Assembly: GCA_018700895.1 (NCBI GenBank)
Contig: JABIUV010000026.1
Location: forward strand, 62,001 to 126,000
Source of the DNA: Bacteroidota bacterium
Lineage (GTDB): Bacteria > Bacteroidota > Bacteroidia > NS11-12g > UBA9320
DNA length: 64,000 bases
Direction: 5' to 3'
This document shows positions 41,709 through 52,606 of this stretch, one piece after another. Under the pieces are notes generated by a model. That model ran no database searches. It worked only from the letters and a program-made list of their open reading frames with translations, and was not told the DNA's origin. How positions within the stretch are numbered: the stretch's first letter is position 1; every line of letters begins with the position of its first letter. Both the position numbers and the translations under genes were made by a program.

Positions 41709-43129
41709 TATTTTTCTGCTTTTCTTGAAATCTTTAATTGTTCGGAGACTTCCCGTGACCGCTCCTCGGTCAGGTCATAGTCTTTCATTATCCAAATGGC
41801 ACCTATTACCCCTGCAATTGGTAGAGCCGTGTAGAAAATACGCATTCCCGTGACAGCAGATTCTGTGACAGCTTCAGCATCAAATCCTACTAACCAAAGT
41901 ATAGACCCACTTAATAATGCGGCTATTCCAAAACCTAATTTAACCATCCACCAATAAACTGCCCCTAGTACCCCTTCTCGTCGTTTACCTGTGTTTAATT
42001 CATCAAGGTCACAAATGTCCGCGGTCATTGACATCATAATTGTGAACAGACTTCCGATACCGAAAGAATGAAAAGGCAAGGCGTATATAAATAGGTGGGG
42101 TTTGCCAGGTACAAAAAGAAACCAAAATAGTATGTAGCCTATTATGGAGATAGACTGTGCTATGATGAATGCTTTTTTCTTTCCCAATGCTTTAGCCATC
42201 CAGTTTATAATTGGGATCACTAAAAAGCTAGTGAAAATTGCTCCGACGGAACCATGTATAGCAGGCCAGCTCCCTGCACTAGCAGGATCGCTGTTAAACA
42301 TAAAATGTACAATTATTAAAAACGTAAAGGAAGCGATGACATTAAATGAATTGAAAATCAAAAATGTCGCAAATGCTATTTTTTTAAACTGTTTTATTTT
42401 GAATGCATCTAGAGCTGATGTAAATATATTTACGATGCTTTTACGAACATATGTTGGTGTAATAGGTAAGAAATCCGTCCTTCCTAAGGTTGATTTGCTT
42501 TTAATGAAAATTGCAGGAATCATAGCGAATAGTGAACAGGGAATTGCTACCCAAACAGAAAGTTCTCTAACTCCAGCACCCGCTCCGTCCGGAAACCAGT
42601 TAGGATTATATAGAATTACCCAAAACCATGGTGCAATAACCCAAGCAAATTGCCCGATAAACTGAGATACAGCCATGATTTGGGTTCGCTCGTGAAAGTC
42701 GTCGCTTATCTCGTAACCCATCGCCACAAAAGGTACGCTGAATATTGTAAGTCCTAAATAAAACACTAGAGACCAGATCATAAAGTACCAAAAGTTATAA
42801 GTTAATCCATCACCTTTATATAGTTGCCACATAAATACGAACGCAATTCCCATAATTATTGAACCTAGGAACACATAATGTCTTCTTCGTCCCCATTTGG
42901 ATCTTGTGTTGTCAGATATGAAACCCATTATCGGGTCAGTGATGGCATCAAAAATTCTTGGAGCAAATTGTATAACACCCCAAATAAAAGCTGCAAACCC
43001 TAGGTCTTGAACCAAAACAATAATGAAAACGCCTACTGAAGCTGGAAACATCTGATTGGCCAGCATCCCAAACCCAAAGGCTATTTTCTGACCTAAGGGT
43101 ACTTTCTTTGATTCTAAATATTTACTCAT
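41708..43129 (-). CDS. MFS transporter, GPH (glycoside-pentoside-hexuronide):cation symporter family
   Basis: IAFGFGMLANQMFP, DAITDPIMGFISDNTRSKWGRRRHYV. Confidence 0.92.
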   Translation of the reverse strand: MSKYLESKKVPLGQKIAFGFGMLANQMFPASVGVFIIVLVQDLGFAAFIWGVIQFAPRIFDAITDPIMGFISDNTRSKWGRRRHYVFLGSIIMGIAFVFMWQLYKGDGLTYNFWYFMIWSLVFYLGLTIFSVPFVAMGYEISDDFHERTQIMAVSQFIGQFAWVIAPWFWVILYNPNWFPDGAGAGVRELSVWVAIPCSLFAMIPAIFIKSKSTLGRTDFLPITPTYVRKSIVNIFTSALDAFKIKQFKKIAFATFLIFNSFNVIASFTFLIIVHFMFNSDPASAGSWPAIHGSVGAIFTSFLVIPIINWMAKALGKKKAFIIAQSISIIGYILFWFLFVPGKPHLFIYALPFHSFGIGSLFTIMMSMTADICDLDELNTGKRREGVLGAVYWWMVKLGFGIAALLSGSILWLVGFDAEAVTESAVTGMRIFYTALPIAGVIGAIWIMKDYDLTEERSREVSEQLKISRKAEK

Positions 43130-43139
43130 TTTTTTACTT

Positions 43140-44633
43140 TTAGTTGTGAAGAACTACTGTTTGAATAGCTTGAGCTTCTATAGATATTTCTGTGTTAAAG
43201 TGTCCTAAGGTAATGGAAAAGTTTTTAGCCGTCATTCCTTCATTGAAAACCACTACGGCAATGTTGCCATCTGGATTTTGAGCAGCGGTAACTTGTAAGT
43301 CAGCATCGCTTTGTTCCAGTCCTATGCGTACTGCTCCGGGGCGTATGAATTTACTGAAATGTGCCATCGTATAATATAACGGTGTGTAGTATACCTCGTC
43401 GGTTTCTACATCTACGATTACAGGAGCAAGGCACCAGTTTTTGAACCAATTGGGTCCTCCTTGCTTGTCCAATACCATATTCCAGTCTACCCAACCGTCT
43501 ACACAGTTATTAAGGCAGCCTATGATATCGCGTGCATAGCGGTTTACGGGAGCATACTTCGGGTGGTGGTATTTTTGTTCGGGAGTAGCCCAATCCCAAC
43601 CCCAGTCAGTCGCCTCTTTACTCCAGTACCATTTGTCATCTTGCCATTTGGGGATTTCAGAATCGCCACATGCTTCGGTTTGTATGAGGTATTTGTCTGG
43701 AGCTGCTTCGTGTGCTTTTTGCAATGATTCTGGAAAATAATCGTACGTGCTGGCATACCAATGTACTGCGGTTCCGTCATAATAGTTAGATGTGGCCTCA
43801 TTGGCATACATTACATCTATCCACTCTGCTAGTTCATCACCGCGATTTTGGTCGTAACCCAGTATTTTTATGTCGTGACCGTCTTCTTCTAGCTTGGGTC
43901 CAAGATGATGTTGTACGAAGTCGGTCATTTCTTCTGCATTGAAATGCATGCTTTCCCAGTTGTTGCTGTTGCCGAGGGGCTCATTTTCTACCGTAAAGCC
44001 CCAAATGTCGATACCTTCATTTTTGTAAGCTGTGCGATATTTAGAGAAAAATAATGCCCACGTGTCATAATACTCAGGGAGTAACTTGCCGCCTACATAG
44101 TTGTTATTGTCTTTCATCCACGGTGGTGCAGTCCATGGAGAGCTTATAATTTTAAATCCATCTGTAGATACTTCCATGGCTTGTTTTATCATTGGGATGA
44201 TATCATCCATATCCTCTTGGATAGTAAAATTTTCTAAGAGCGTATCGCCTGCCACAGGAGCATAGGAATACTGACCCAATGAAAAATCGCACGAGTTCAT
44301 ATGGGTACGGGTGAGTGAATAATTCGCTCCACTCTTTCCAAAGTAAGCTTCTATCACTTCTGCTCGTTTGGCAGGGCTGAGCTTAGAAACCAAGTGTGCC
44401 GATGCCTCGGTAAACGAACCTCCAAATCCGGTGATGGTCTGGTATTTTTTGTCTGGGTAGAGCTGAATATTGCTAGTGCTATCACTTTTTGCAAACTCGG
44501 TTATTACAGATAGTTGAGAGCCGTTAGCTGATGTTTGGTATACGGTTACTTTTTTTTCTGATTCAGAATTACAAGCTACTATCACAATGCTGGCAAAAAG
44601 TATAAATGTTTTTAAGATGTTTTGAATGTGCAT
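43140..44633 (-). CDS. Glycoside hydrolase family 30 (lipoprotein)
   Basis: YQTITGFGGSFTEASAHL, RTHMNSCDFSLGQYSY, WGFTVENEPLG, YLIQTEACGDSEIPKW. Confidence 0.93.
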   Translation of the reverse strand: MHIQNILKTFILFASIVIVACNSESEKKVTVYQTSANGSQLSVITEFAKSDSTSNIQLYPDKKYQTITGFGGSFTEASAHLVSKLSPAKRAEVIEAYFGKSGANYSLTRTHMNSCDFSLGQYSYAPVAGDTLLENFTIQEDMDDIIPMIKQAMEVSTDGFKIISSPWTAPPWMKDNNNYVGGKLLPEYYDTWALFFSKYRTAYKNEGIDIWGFTVENEPLGNSNNWESMHFNAEEMTDFVQHHLGPKLEEDGHDIKILGYDQNRGDELAEWIDVMYANEATSNYYDGTAVHWYASTYDYFPESLQKAHEAAPDKYLIQTEACGDSEIPKWQDDKWYWSKEATDWGWDWATPEQKYHHPKYAPVNRYARDIIGCLNNCVDGWVDWNMVLDKQGGPNWFKNWCLAPVIVDVETDEVYYTPLYYTMAHFSKFIRPGAVRIGLEQSDADLQVTAAQNPDGNIAVVVFNEGMTAKNFSITLGHFNTEISIEAQAIQTVVLHN

Positions 44634-44637
44634 AGGT

Positions 44638-45948
44638 CTACTTTAGTTTTTTAAGAGGTGGGACTTTAACGTAATTCATCAAGGCTGATTTATCGCCACT
44701 AAAACTTTTGGTAATGGCGTTTCCATTGCGGGAAAGTCCCTCAAAAACATCTTGGTCTACCAAGTCCCAAACGGCGTATTTAGCCTCCCCGTCTATATTG
44801 AATATCCCAAAGTGATTTTCTGAGCCGCCAGGGTTTGCGGCATCCTTCCATTTTTCATTAAATGCTTCAAAGTAAAAACACGCAATTCCCTCCTCGTTGG
44901 TCCACTCTCGCATGTGATGATAGTACAAGCCTTCTTTGTATTCGTCACACGCCTTAGAACCCTCATCGCCATAGTGGCCTCTAGAGTAGCTTGCCCATCC
45001 CGTTTCACCTATGTGTATGCTCTTGGTGCTGTCTATCCCTTGTATATATTTGGCTGATGATGCATATTGATCCATAGCATATTGTTTGGCTCGTAGCATA
45101 GCGGCCTTTATTTTCTCTTCCTTACCTAAGTCCTGCTCACTCGGGTCTGAACCCCAAAAAACTGGATGATAATGCGTGTCGTGCATAGGGTAGGTGTGCA
45201 GCGATACGAAGTCTACCGCTTTTATCAGATCTTCCAGGTCTTGACAATGATATAATGAATCGCCACCGCCCCACGAGGCAAAATTGTCTGAACTTGTTAT
45301 CCAAAGGTTTTGGTTCAGCGTTCCTTCTTTTTTTAGATTTTGAAGATGATTTACCCATCGGAGAATGACCTTAGGTTGCACATAGTAACTAGCGGCCCAT
45401 TTTACCATAGCTTCATTGCCTACGGCTATGATTTTAACAATATCTGGGTATTGTGTTGCTAGGTCTACAGCACGTTGTATCTCCGCACTATTGGCGGCTT
45501 CATTTTCAGCATCATGATTTGGTTCTTTATTCGTCCAGGCATTTTTGCAGTCTATCCAAGCACCGAGCATAACATACATTTCGAATGATGGGTCTTCTTC
45601 TCTTAGCTCGTGTATAGCTTGCAGCAAGTTATCTGCTTGCTTGTAATGCGTATTATATGTTCGGAGGATGCCAATACCCATCGCCGATAGTATTTTCATA
45701 TCCTCTTTAAGCTCCGGTATGGTAGGTTGAGTGTCGCGGGTAATCTCGCGATATCCGCCATAGCTTATGGCTTGATACTTGGGGTTTCCTAAAATCTCGG
45801 CAGCGGTAATGGATTGATTCATCGGTTGGTCAGTTTTTTGTTGATTGGTACTGCAGCCCGTGAGTATAAATATGCACAAGGCTATAAAAAATCGCTTAAT
45901 AGTGCGATATTCTGTTGAAGCAAAAAGGGGTAATGTATTTCGATTCAT
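44638..45948 (-). CDS. Glycoside hydrolase family 17-like lipoprotein
   Basis: Lipobox FILTGCSTN; IGILRTYNTHYKQ, IIAVGNEAMVKW, IHIGETGWAS. Confidence 0.85.
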   Translation of the reverse strand: MNRNTLPLFASTEYRTIKRFFIALCIFILTGCSTNQQKTDQPMNQSITAAEILGNPKYQAISYGGYREITRDTQPTIPELKEDMKILSAMGIGILRTYNTHYKQADNLLQAIHELREEDPSFEMYVMLGAWIDCKNAWTNKEPNHDAENEAANSAEIQRAVDLATQYPDIVKIIAVGNEAMVKWAASYYVQPKVILRWVNHLQNLKKEGTLNQNLWITSSDNFASWGGGDSLYHCQDLEDLIKAVDFVSLHTYPMHDTHYHPVFWGSDPSEQDLGKEEKIKAAMLRAKQYAMDQYASSAKYIQGIDSTKSIHIGETGWASYSRGHYGDEGSKACDEYKEGLYYHHMREWTNEEGIACFYFEAFNEKWKDAANPGGSENHFGIFNIDGEAKYAVWDLVDQDVFEGLSRNGNAITKSFSGDKSALMNYVKVPPLKKLK

Positions 45949-45950
45949 GA

Positions 45951-47786
45951 TTATTTGTCTTGAGGCCTGTAGGTTAATCCGTAGCCAAATGGGAATAGGG
46001 GAGTTATACTATTATCCCAATAGTTAGGACCAAATTTATTGTTGTAATCCGTAATGGATTTGGGCCAAGAGTGTGGTAATTTTCCTTTGAAATCATACTC
46101 GCCAAAGAGTACCTGGGCAATACCATCACCCTCAGAACCCGGCAACCATGCTGCGACAAAGGCTTGCGATTGAGCCAGTTGCTTATTTACTACTAAGGGT
46201 CTGCCTGAAACTAATACTGTCACCACCTTCAGGCCTTGCGAGGCATAATGTGAGATGTAATGTTGCTGCGAGTCGGAAAGAGTAAGCTGGTGCTTACCTT
46301 TTCCATCACCTATATCACCAAAAAATTCGGCATAAGGGGTTTCGCCAACCACTATGATCACTGCGTCGGCATCTGGATGAGAACCTTGGCCTAATGAGTC
46401 ATATATCACTGTGCCTTGAGCAACTTGTTTTATTCCGTCTAAAATGGTTGTAGCTCCATTGTAACTTGTTTTAGAGCCTTGCCAATTGATGGTCCACCCG
46501 CCGGACTGATAACCGCTATTATTAGCGTGAGCACCTACCACTACTATTTTGCTTGCCGCTTTGTTGAGTGGTAAGATGTTATCTTCGTTTTTGAGCAGTA
46601 CAAGTGATTCACGCACAGCCTGACGAGCCACTGCTCTATGTTCAGGTATGCCTATTGCCGTAGTTAATGACTTAGCAGGGAATGGATTTTTAAATAAACC
46701 CAGGCGATACTTTTGGCGTAGAATTCGGGTTACCGCGTCATCTATTCTGCTCATTGGTACGCGATTTTCTTCTACAGCTTTTTTGAGGCCATTTTGAAAC
46801 AAACCTAAATCCCCATCTACGGCCATTACCATATCAATGCCTGCATTTATTATAGCCGCTTGGCCAAACCGTGAGTAGCCTTTCCAGTCAGAAATTACGA
46901 TTCCATCAAAACCTAGCTTGTTTTTAAGTGTATCGGTGATGAGTGCCTTATGGGCGTGCATAGGCAGACCGTCAATGGTATTAAACGAAGTCATTACGGC
47001 CCCTGCTCCTTGCTGTACGGCCATTTTATACGGATCTATCAATCGCTTCATCATTTCATGATTTGCTATCGAAGATGAACCCCCTTCTATGCCGTAATCT
47101 GTAGCACCATCGCCAATATAATGTTTGGCAGTGGCCAATACGGTGGTACTATCATTTAAGTGCCGTTGTAATCCATTGATGTACGCTTTAGTCAGGTCGG
47201 TGGTGAGTTGTGCATCCTCAGCGTATGCTTCGTAAAAACGACCCCATTTTTCATTGAGGGGTATTGCGACACACGGGGCAAATACCCAATTGAATCCACA
47301 CGCCTGTGATTCTAATGCGGTGATACGTGCTGCTTCCTCTGCCAATTCTAAATTGGCTGCAGCTCCCATACCAATGTTATGAGGAAATATAGTTGCTCCG
47401 TTATAGGTGTTTTGTCCGTGTACCGCATCCACACCGAAAAGCAATGGAATCCCCAACCGTGTAGACAACGCCTCTTTTTGTAGTTCGGTAAACTTTGCTT
47501 GCCATTCGGCTGCATTTTTTCCTGGTAGTGGTCCTTGGGTATGTATTGCTGAGCCAAGGTTTTTAGCCGCAACATCACCCTTTCCTATATCGTAAAAGTG
47601 CCTCACCTGTGTCATCTGACCTATTTTTTCTTCTAAGGTCATTTGAGCAAGTAGGGTCGCTACCTTATTATTTATTCGCTGTGATTCGAGCTTGCCGAGA
47701 GTGTATTTGTTTTGTTTACACCCCATAATGCTAAAGCAGCCGATGAGCAGCATTGCAATAAGAGGTATACGTAAGCTTTTATTCAC
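45951..47786 (-). CDS. Glycoside hydrolase family 3 beta-glucosidase (lipoprotein)
   Basis: TLEEKIGQMTQVR, ATAKHYIGDGATDYG, GFDGIVISDWKG; lipobox SIMGCKQN. Confidence 0.94.
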   Translation of the reverse strand: MNKSLRIPLIAMLLIGCFSIMGCKQNKYTLGKLESQRINNKVATLLAQMTLEEKIGQMTQVRHFYDIGKGDVAAKNLGSAIHTQGPLPGKNAAEWQAKFTELQKEALSTRLGIPLLFGVDAVHGQNTYNGATIFPHNIGMGAAANLELAEEAARITALESQACGFNWVFAPCVAIPLNEKWGRFYEAYAEDAQLTTDLTKAYINGLQRHLNDSTTVLATAKHYIGDGATDYGIEGGSSSIANHEMMKRLIDPYKMAVQQGAGAVMTSFNTIDGLPMHAHKALITDTLKNKLGFDGIVISDWKGYSRFGQAAIINAGIDMVMAVDGDLGLFQNGLKKAVEENRVPMSRIDDAVTRILRQKYRLGLFKNPFPAKSLTTAIGIPEHRAVARQAVRESLVLLKNEDNILPLNKAASKIVVVGAHANNSGYQSGGWTINWQGSKTSYNGATTILDGIKQVAQGTVIYDSLGQGSHPDADAVIIVVGETPYAEFFGDIGDGKGKHQLTLSDSQQHYISHYASQGLKVVTVLVSGRPLVVNKQLAQSQAFVAAWLPGSEGDGIAQVLFGEYDFKGKLPHSWPKSITDYNNKFGPNYWDNSITPLFPFGYGLTYRPQDK

Positions 47787-47788
47787 TC

Positions 47789-50700
47789 TTATTTAAGGCT
47801 AGTTTCATCTAAGTATACGGTAATATTCACTACCTCTCCACTTCGTTTGAAAATTTCAGAACTGGTCTGGGCATCTAGATTTAATCCCTCTATTGTAGTT
47901 GAGGTTTTATCCTTATTAGTCACCACCATGCTATTTTCTTTGGCGAGGCGATAGATAATAGGCACTTGACAATAAGTGAAACATAAAGAGCCGAGTTCAG
48001 GCGAAAAATCGTGGTGATTCATATGCACATCTACATAATGAAAATTTCTGCTCTGCACCGTAAATTCATTTTTACGTAGTAAACAAGGGTCGAAATACAA
48101 ACAACCGTCTTTTACAAAAACGCCAAGTTCTCCGAACCTACTTAGTACATCTTCCTTTACCTGCCCTGTCATACCTGGTTGCTGAGCACCTCGGCCAGCA
48201 GGAGTATGCGAGTAAGGGTCGGTAGGAAATGCACCGTATAGTTGTGGTGACTTATGTACACCTACTCCTTCGTTTATCTCGTAGTAGTGCTCTAGTAGTC
48301 GTCCTACTATTTCTTTGCTTTCGCCTTTCTCTACAGCTATTAAGCATATTTCTTGAACGGCTAATTGGAGCTTAGAGACCATATGCCAGTATATAGATCC
48401 TAGTCCCTCATAACCGAAGAATGTTCCAGACCTTCCTGTAAATGCCTTGTGATTAAATACCTTTTCAAACGTGGCTAAAATGTGCTGCTCCTCATCGCTG
48501 TCAAGACTTACATCTAAGTTATGTAAAGCAGAAGCGAGGTCATTGGCATTTTTGAAATTACCATTAAAGTGGAAATTGCCCTTGGTGTCTTTTTCTATGA
48601 TAGAAGTATCATTCTCCTTTTCCATCTTGGTGAGGAGCTTACTCTTTTTTATAGCTTGGGCAGGTACATTATTCTTCTCCAAAAACTTAGGTAAATTTTT
48701 ATTCGGATAGAGAATGTAGCTATACTGATCTTCTCGGAATAAGGCACTCTTTTTCATGCTGTCAAGAAGTCTTAAAGCTTTTTTAGGCTTCAAGTGACCC
48801 GAGCTAAGTACGGCGACTTGTCCTTCCAACATCTCATCTAGATACGCTATAGACACTTCTTTGTCGTTTTCTACCGTCATGAGGTTATAAGCGTGGTATA
48901 GTTTATCCTCACGCTTGTTAGCCTTGATGGTGTGTTCTATAAATTTCAGACTAAGCTTGATAAAACGCTTGAGTCGTTTGTATGAGATGGTTCTTTTTTG
49001 TCCCCAGAAAGCTTGTTTGTAAATATGCTCACGGTAGTCGCTACCTGCTTGACCTAAGTGGTCGAGTATTTCTTTGCGATGCTTGTCGCTTATTTTATCC
49101 TTGAGGACGTGCTGGTAATCTTCGAAGGTCTCTAGTATTTTTTTGTAAAATATGATGAGTTCGTTTGATATTTCTACGCGGTCTTCAGTCGCATTTTCTA
49201 TTTGCTTGTCAAAGAATATAAGAAATCTGCGGAGGTAGTATAAGGTTACCATCGAAACCCCGTTTCCAACCAATGCATTATTGGCATCATTCCACTCTGG
49301 ACGTTGTGTATTCATCCATATGCCACCTTCGGGTATGAAATTAGATAACTTGGCGAGTACTGTTGCTAGTATTTTTTCTACGTAATTTACGGTGTATATC
49401 GCATCATTCTCGTCTATAAGTAATGCCGCGTCAGAACCGAGTTCTTTGCGTCGTGCTCGTATGTCTAGGTCCAACTCTTCGTCAAACTCAATGGTGTCTT
49501 TAGGGTTTTTTACAATCTCCTCGTAGCTCTTTATTTTGTATGGAACGTCGGCATATACGTATGCTTCTTTTTCAAAATTAGTTGCTAATTGTCCGGGGAA
49601 GTACTTCTCATTTAATTCTAACAATTTGAGTAAGTATATAATCTGATGATCGCCCCAGTAGCCTATGTATGACCACGGGTTGTCTGGTTCTATGGTTTCC
49701 CAGTCAAATCCACCTTTGGTGACACGGTACGGGTTGTATCCTTCAAAAGTGGTGGCATTCAGAAACTTATGAATCATGCTCTCGGTGAAAGCAGGGTAGG
49801 AGTGGGCGAGTGCCTCCCAGTTCTGAAATATATCTCTCCAGTTTCCTTCGTAGTCCAAAATTTTGGATCCGTCTACCTCACTGCGTGTATTGATAGAGAA
49901 CTTGTTCCACGGTCTACTTGGGTCTCCGTGTCTTCTACTAAACTTGAGCGGCATGTACTCTTTGCACAATCGCTTGAAGTCTTTGTCGCTGCTCTTACTT
50001 GCTACTTCTTCTAGGTCAAAGGACGTGAAGGTTTCTGGCAAGGCATTTATGGTTTTCTCCAACAGAGTGTAAACACGTGTATTCGCATTTTGGATATAGT
50101 TTTTAAAATCCCATTTTTCTATCTGATAGTTGGCATCAAATACGCCACCACGCATAATATTGAATAATGAGTTAGAAAAATGTCTACTATCTCTGAATAC
50201 ATCAGCAGATAGTTGAATACCATCAGCAGAGGCGTTGAGCTCTATTAGTTTTTGAGAACCAAGCTGAATATTTTGATGTACTTCTTCTGCTAAGTTTTTA
50301 TTGGTTTTGATTTGCTCTATTAGTGCTACGATGGCCGATTGGCTTTTATTTACATCAGCTACGATCGTCCACGTTTCTTCGGCGTTTGGAGCAAGTTTGT
50401 ATATGGCATTAATGAAGTATGCTCCTTTTTCGGCTTTTACGTCGTTTTCGGGCTTCACTTGTAGTCCTTTTCTGAAATCGCCTACCTGCATAGATGATAC
50501 AAGGTGGGTAGCTTTTGGTAATCCTAATGACCACGCTACATTTGCTTTGAGTGCTTCGCTAGGTTCAGCTTTGTCTACGATGATGGCACTCAGTGCGTAT
50601 ATACCCAGTCCTGATGATTCATTGAGCTCATTGCGTTTGTAAGCGTCTACCAAGTTACTTGTTGAGTTTTGCAAATCTGGCCCAACACCCTCGGGCATTA

Positions 50701-51241
50701 GGTTTTGTATTCCGTCTAATACAGAAACATTTATTTCAGCGTCCGAATGATTGGTTAATTGTGATTTTCGTACAAAACCAAACTCATTACTTGAGTTCCA
50801 TTGATATTTAAATGTAAGACCAAGGTCGTGGTTTATTTCTTCAAATATTATTTTATTACCTAGTGCATTCTTATAAAGATTGCGAGTGGTGTTATATAAG
50901 TCTGAGTTACGCTCCGAGAATGGTTCCCATATATGCAACTCGTTGTTTAATGTTACTTGAAAAATAGACTTACTACCTGTTGTTTCTACAGATTCGGTAA
51001 TCTTATCAGATGTGTAGTAAGGAAAAAGACTGTAGTTCGAATTTTTTCGGCCAGCACTTAGAGCACCGTTGCTTGATATGAACATCCAGTGATTAGAGTC
51101 ACTTACAATACTCATAAAAAACGGACGCATCTCGTTATAATTCGAAATCTTGTAGTAGTTCTCGTTCTCTATTTTGAGACGGTTTATATCTACTGTTTCA
51201 GCACTTTTAGCTTCTCCTTTGTGTAATGTCTGTCTTGCCAT
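47789..51241 (-). CDS. GH94-like phosphorylase, probable cytosolic beta-1,3-glucan phosphorylase (GH149/GH161-type)
   Basis: 1150 aa, no signal peptide; PFFMSIVSDSNHWMFISSNGALSAGRKNSNYSLFPYYTSDKI; RPEWNDANNALVG resembles the GH94 catalytic DWND region; embedded in a beta-1,3-glucan PUL. Confidence 0.68.
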   Translation of the reverse strand: MARQTLHKGEAKSAETVDINRLKIENENYYKISNYNEMRPFFMSIVSDSNHWMFISSNGALSAGRKNSNYSLFPYYTSDKITESVETTGSKSIFQVTLNNELHIWEPFSERNSDLYNTTRNLYKNALGNKIIFEEINHDLGLTFKYQWNSSNEFGFVRKSQLTNHSDAEINVSVLDGIQNLMPEGVGPDLQNSTSNLVDAYKRNELNESSGLGIYALSAIIVDKAEPSEALKANVAWSLGLPKATHLVSSMQVGDFRKGLQVKPENDVKAEKGAYFINAIYKLAPNAEETWTIVADVNKSQSAIVALIEQIKTNKNLAEEVHQNIQLGSQKLIELNASADGIQLSADVFRDSRHFSNSLFNIMRGGVFDANYQIEKWDFKNYIQNANTRVYTLLEKTINALPETFTSFDLEEVASKSSDKDFKRLCKEYMPLKFSRRHGDPSRPWNKFSINTRSEVDGSKILDYEGNWRDIFQNWEALAHSYPAFTESMIHKFLNATTFEGYNPYRVTKGGFDWETIEPDNPWSYIGYWGDHQIIYLLKLLELNEKYFPGQLATNFEKEAYVYADVPYKIKSYEEIVKNPKDTIEFDEELDLDIRARRKELGSDAALLIDENDAIYTVNYVEKILATVLAKLSNFIPEGGIWMNTQRPEWNDANNALVGNGVSMVTLYYLRRFLIFFDKQIENATEDRVEISNELIIFYKKILETFEDYQHVLKDKISDKHRKEILDHLGQAGSDYREHIYKQAFWGQKRTISYKRLKRFIKLSLKFIEHTIKANKREDKLYHAYNLMTVENDKEVSIAYLDEMLEGQVAVLSSGHLKPKKALRLLDSMKKSALFREDQYSYILYPNKNLPKFLEKNNVPAQAIKKSKLLTKMEKENDTSIIEKDTKGNFHFNGNFKNANDLASALHNLDVSLDSDEEQHILATFEKVFNHKAFTGRSGTFFGYEGLGSIYWHMVSKLQLAVQEICLIAVEKGESKEIVGRLLEHYYEINEGVGVHKSPQLYGAFPTDPYSHTPAGRGAQQPGMTGQVKEDVLSRFGELGVFVKDGCLYFDPCLLRKNEFTVQSRNFHYVDVHMNHHDFSPELGSLCFTYCQVPIIYRLAKENSMVVTNKDKTSTTIEGLNLDAQTSSEIFKRSGEVVNITVYLDETSLK

Positions 51242-51274
51242 CGGTTCTATCTGTCGTCTTTGGTTTTGTCGTGA

Positions 51275-52543
51275 TTATAAAGCTTTATTTATGGCTTCGT
51301 CTATGTTTATTTTAGCAAATAAGGAGTCTAATAGTGGGAGCGTTTGATTGGGGGATATGGGATTAATGTTGTGAATTTGACTCAATACATAGTATGCTGC
51401 TCGCGGGTATAGTGGAGAGGTATTGTTGGGGAGTGTTTTGCCCTTGGCACATATCCCAAACCACTCTTCGTTCATATTCTTTTGACCTTTTTTATAATCA
51501 TAAGCATAACCGCCATTACTCCAAGATGCTGTGGAGTCGTGTACGTCTAAGTTATAAGTTTGTCCGGTTTTCCACCAGCCGTCACTAAATTGAAAGGTGA
51601 ATCCACCGATGCAATTCTCTGCTTTACCTAATCCTGCGGCATTTTGGTATAGCTCTTTCCAGTTGCTTAGTAGGTATTGTGCTTGGGAACGTTGGTCTTC
51701 TTTTTGGCTGATTGCATCATAAGCATCTGCCCCAAATTCGGTAAACATTACGGGCTTACCCCATTGTTTTTTTATGTCCGTAAATGCCTTATCAAAAGAA
51801 GATCCGCGGTAGATATTAATGCCGAGGATATCTACGTGAGTGCATTCTTTGGCAATAATATCGAGATATTGGATGTCGCCATTGCATATAGCTACTTGCT
51901 TGTCAGGGTCTATTTGCTTCAGTACTTGAGCAGCTTCATTAAAAACTTGGTATAAGGCAAGTATTTGTTTTTCGGCATTTGCCTTTTGTAGAGGGATGTC
52001 CTCTGTTTCGGCTCCTTCCCAGAAGAGACCGTAGTTATTCTCGTTGCCCAAGAGGTACATCAATAGTCCTCTGGTATTTTTATAGTTGTGAGCAACCGCT
52101 TTAATTTCTGTTAATATGGTTGCTTTAGTAAGCGAATCGGCATAATTAGTCTTAGCAACCCATTGGTCATTGATACTCAGGCCATATCTACCCATAGAAT
52201 GATTAATAACCGTATGAATACCATAGGTGTCATATACGTAGGTAATCCATTGGGGCGGCATAGAGACATAAGTTCTTAGGGTATTTACTCCCATGTCTTT
52301 CAATAGGGTCATGTCCGTCGCCAAGCCTGCGTGTATAACGCTGTCTGGCTGCTCCCAGAAAGAATAGGTATAGTTGGTTCCAATAGGAAAGTAATCCCAA
52401 TTCATACCATTAATGAAAATAGGTTTCCCGTTTACCTCTAGGGTATGACCCGTCTCTGCCTCAACCGACGATACACTGGATTTCTTGGCACAAGAAGCCA
52501 AAAAAAACGAAATGATTATATATATGATCGGGTTGGGTCTCAT
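51275..52543 (-). CDS. Clan GH-A TIM-barrel glycoside hydrolase (GH2/GH5-like) lipoprotein
   Basis: Lipobox ISFFLASCAKK; MLLKDMGVNTLRTYV, LMYLLGNENNYG acid/base, PVMFTEFGADAY nucleophile. Confidence 0.78.
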   Translation of the reverse strand: MRPNPIIYIIISFFLASCAKKSSVSSVEAETGHTLEVNGKPIFINGMNWDYFPIGTNYTYSFWEQPDSVIHAGLATDMTLLKDMGVNTLRTYVSMPPQWITYVYDTYGIHTVINHSMGRYGLSINDQWVAKTNYADSLTKATILTEIKAVAHNYKNTRGLLMYLLGNENNYGLFWEGAETEDIPLQKANAEKQILALYQVFNEAAQVLKQIDPDKQVAICNGDIQYLDIIAKECTHVDILGINIYRGSSFDKAFTDIKKQWGKPVMFTEFGADAYDAISQKEDQRSQAQYLLSNWKELYQNAAGLGKAENCIGGFTFQFSDGWWKTGQTYNLDVHDSTASWSNGGYAYDYKKGQKNMNEEWFGICAKGKTLPNNTSPLYPRAAYYVLSQIHNINPISPNQTLPLLDSLFAKINIDEAINKAL

Positions 52544-52606
52544 GTGATTAGGGCAACAAGTTGACTTGTGTTTTGACTAAATCATTACGTGCTTGCACTT
52601 ATTTTT

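Noticed and set aside
42144-42665. 173-aa plus-strand ORF
   Set aside because: Antisense to the MFS transporter, whose protein is clearly recognisable.
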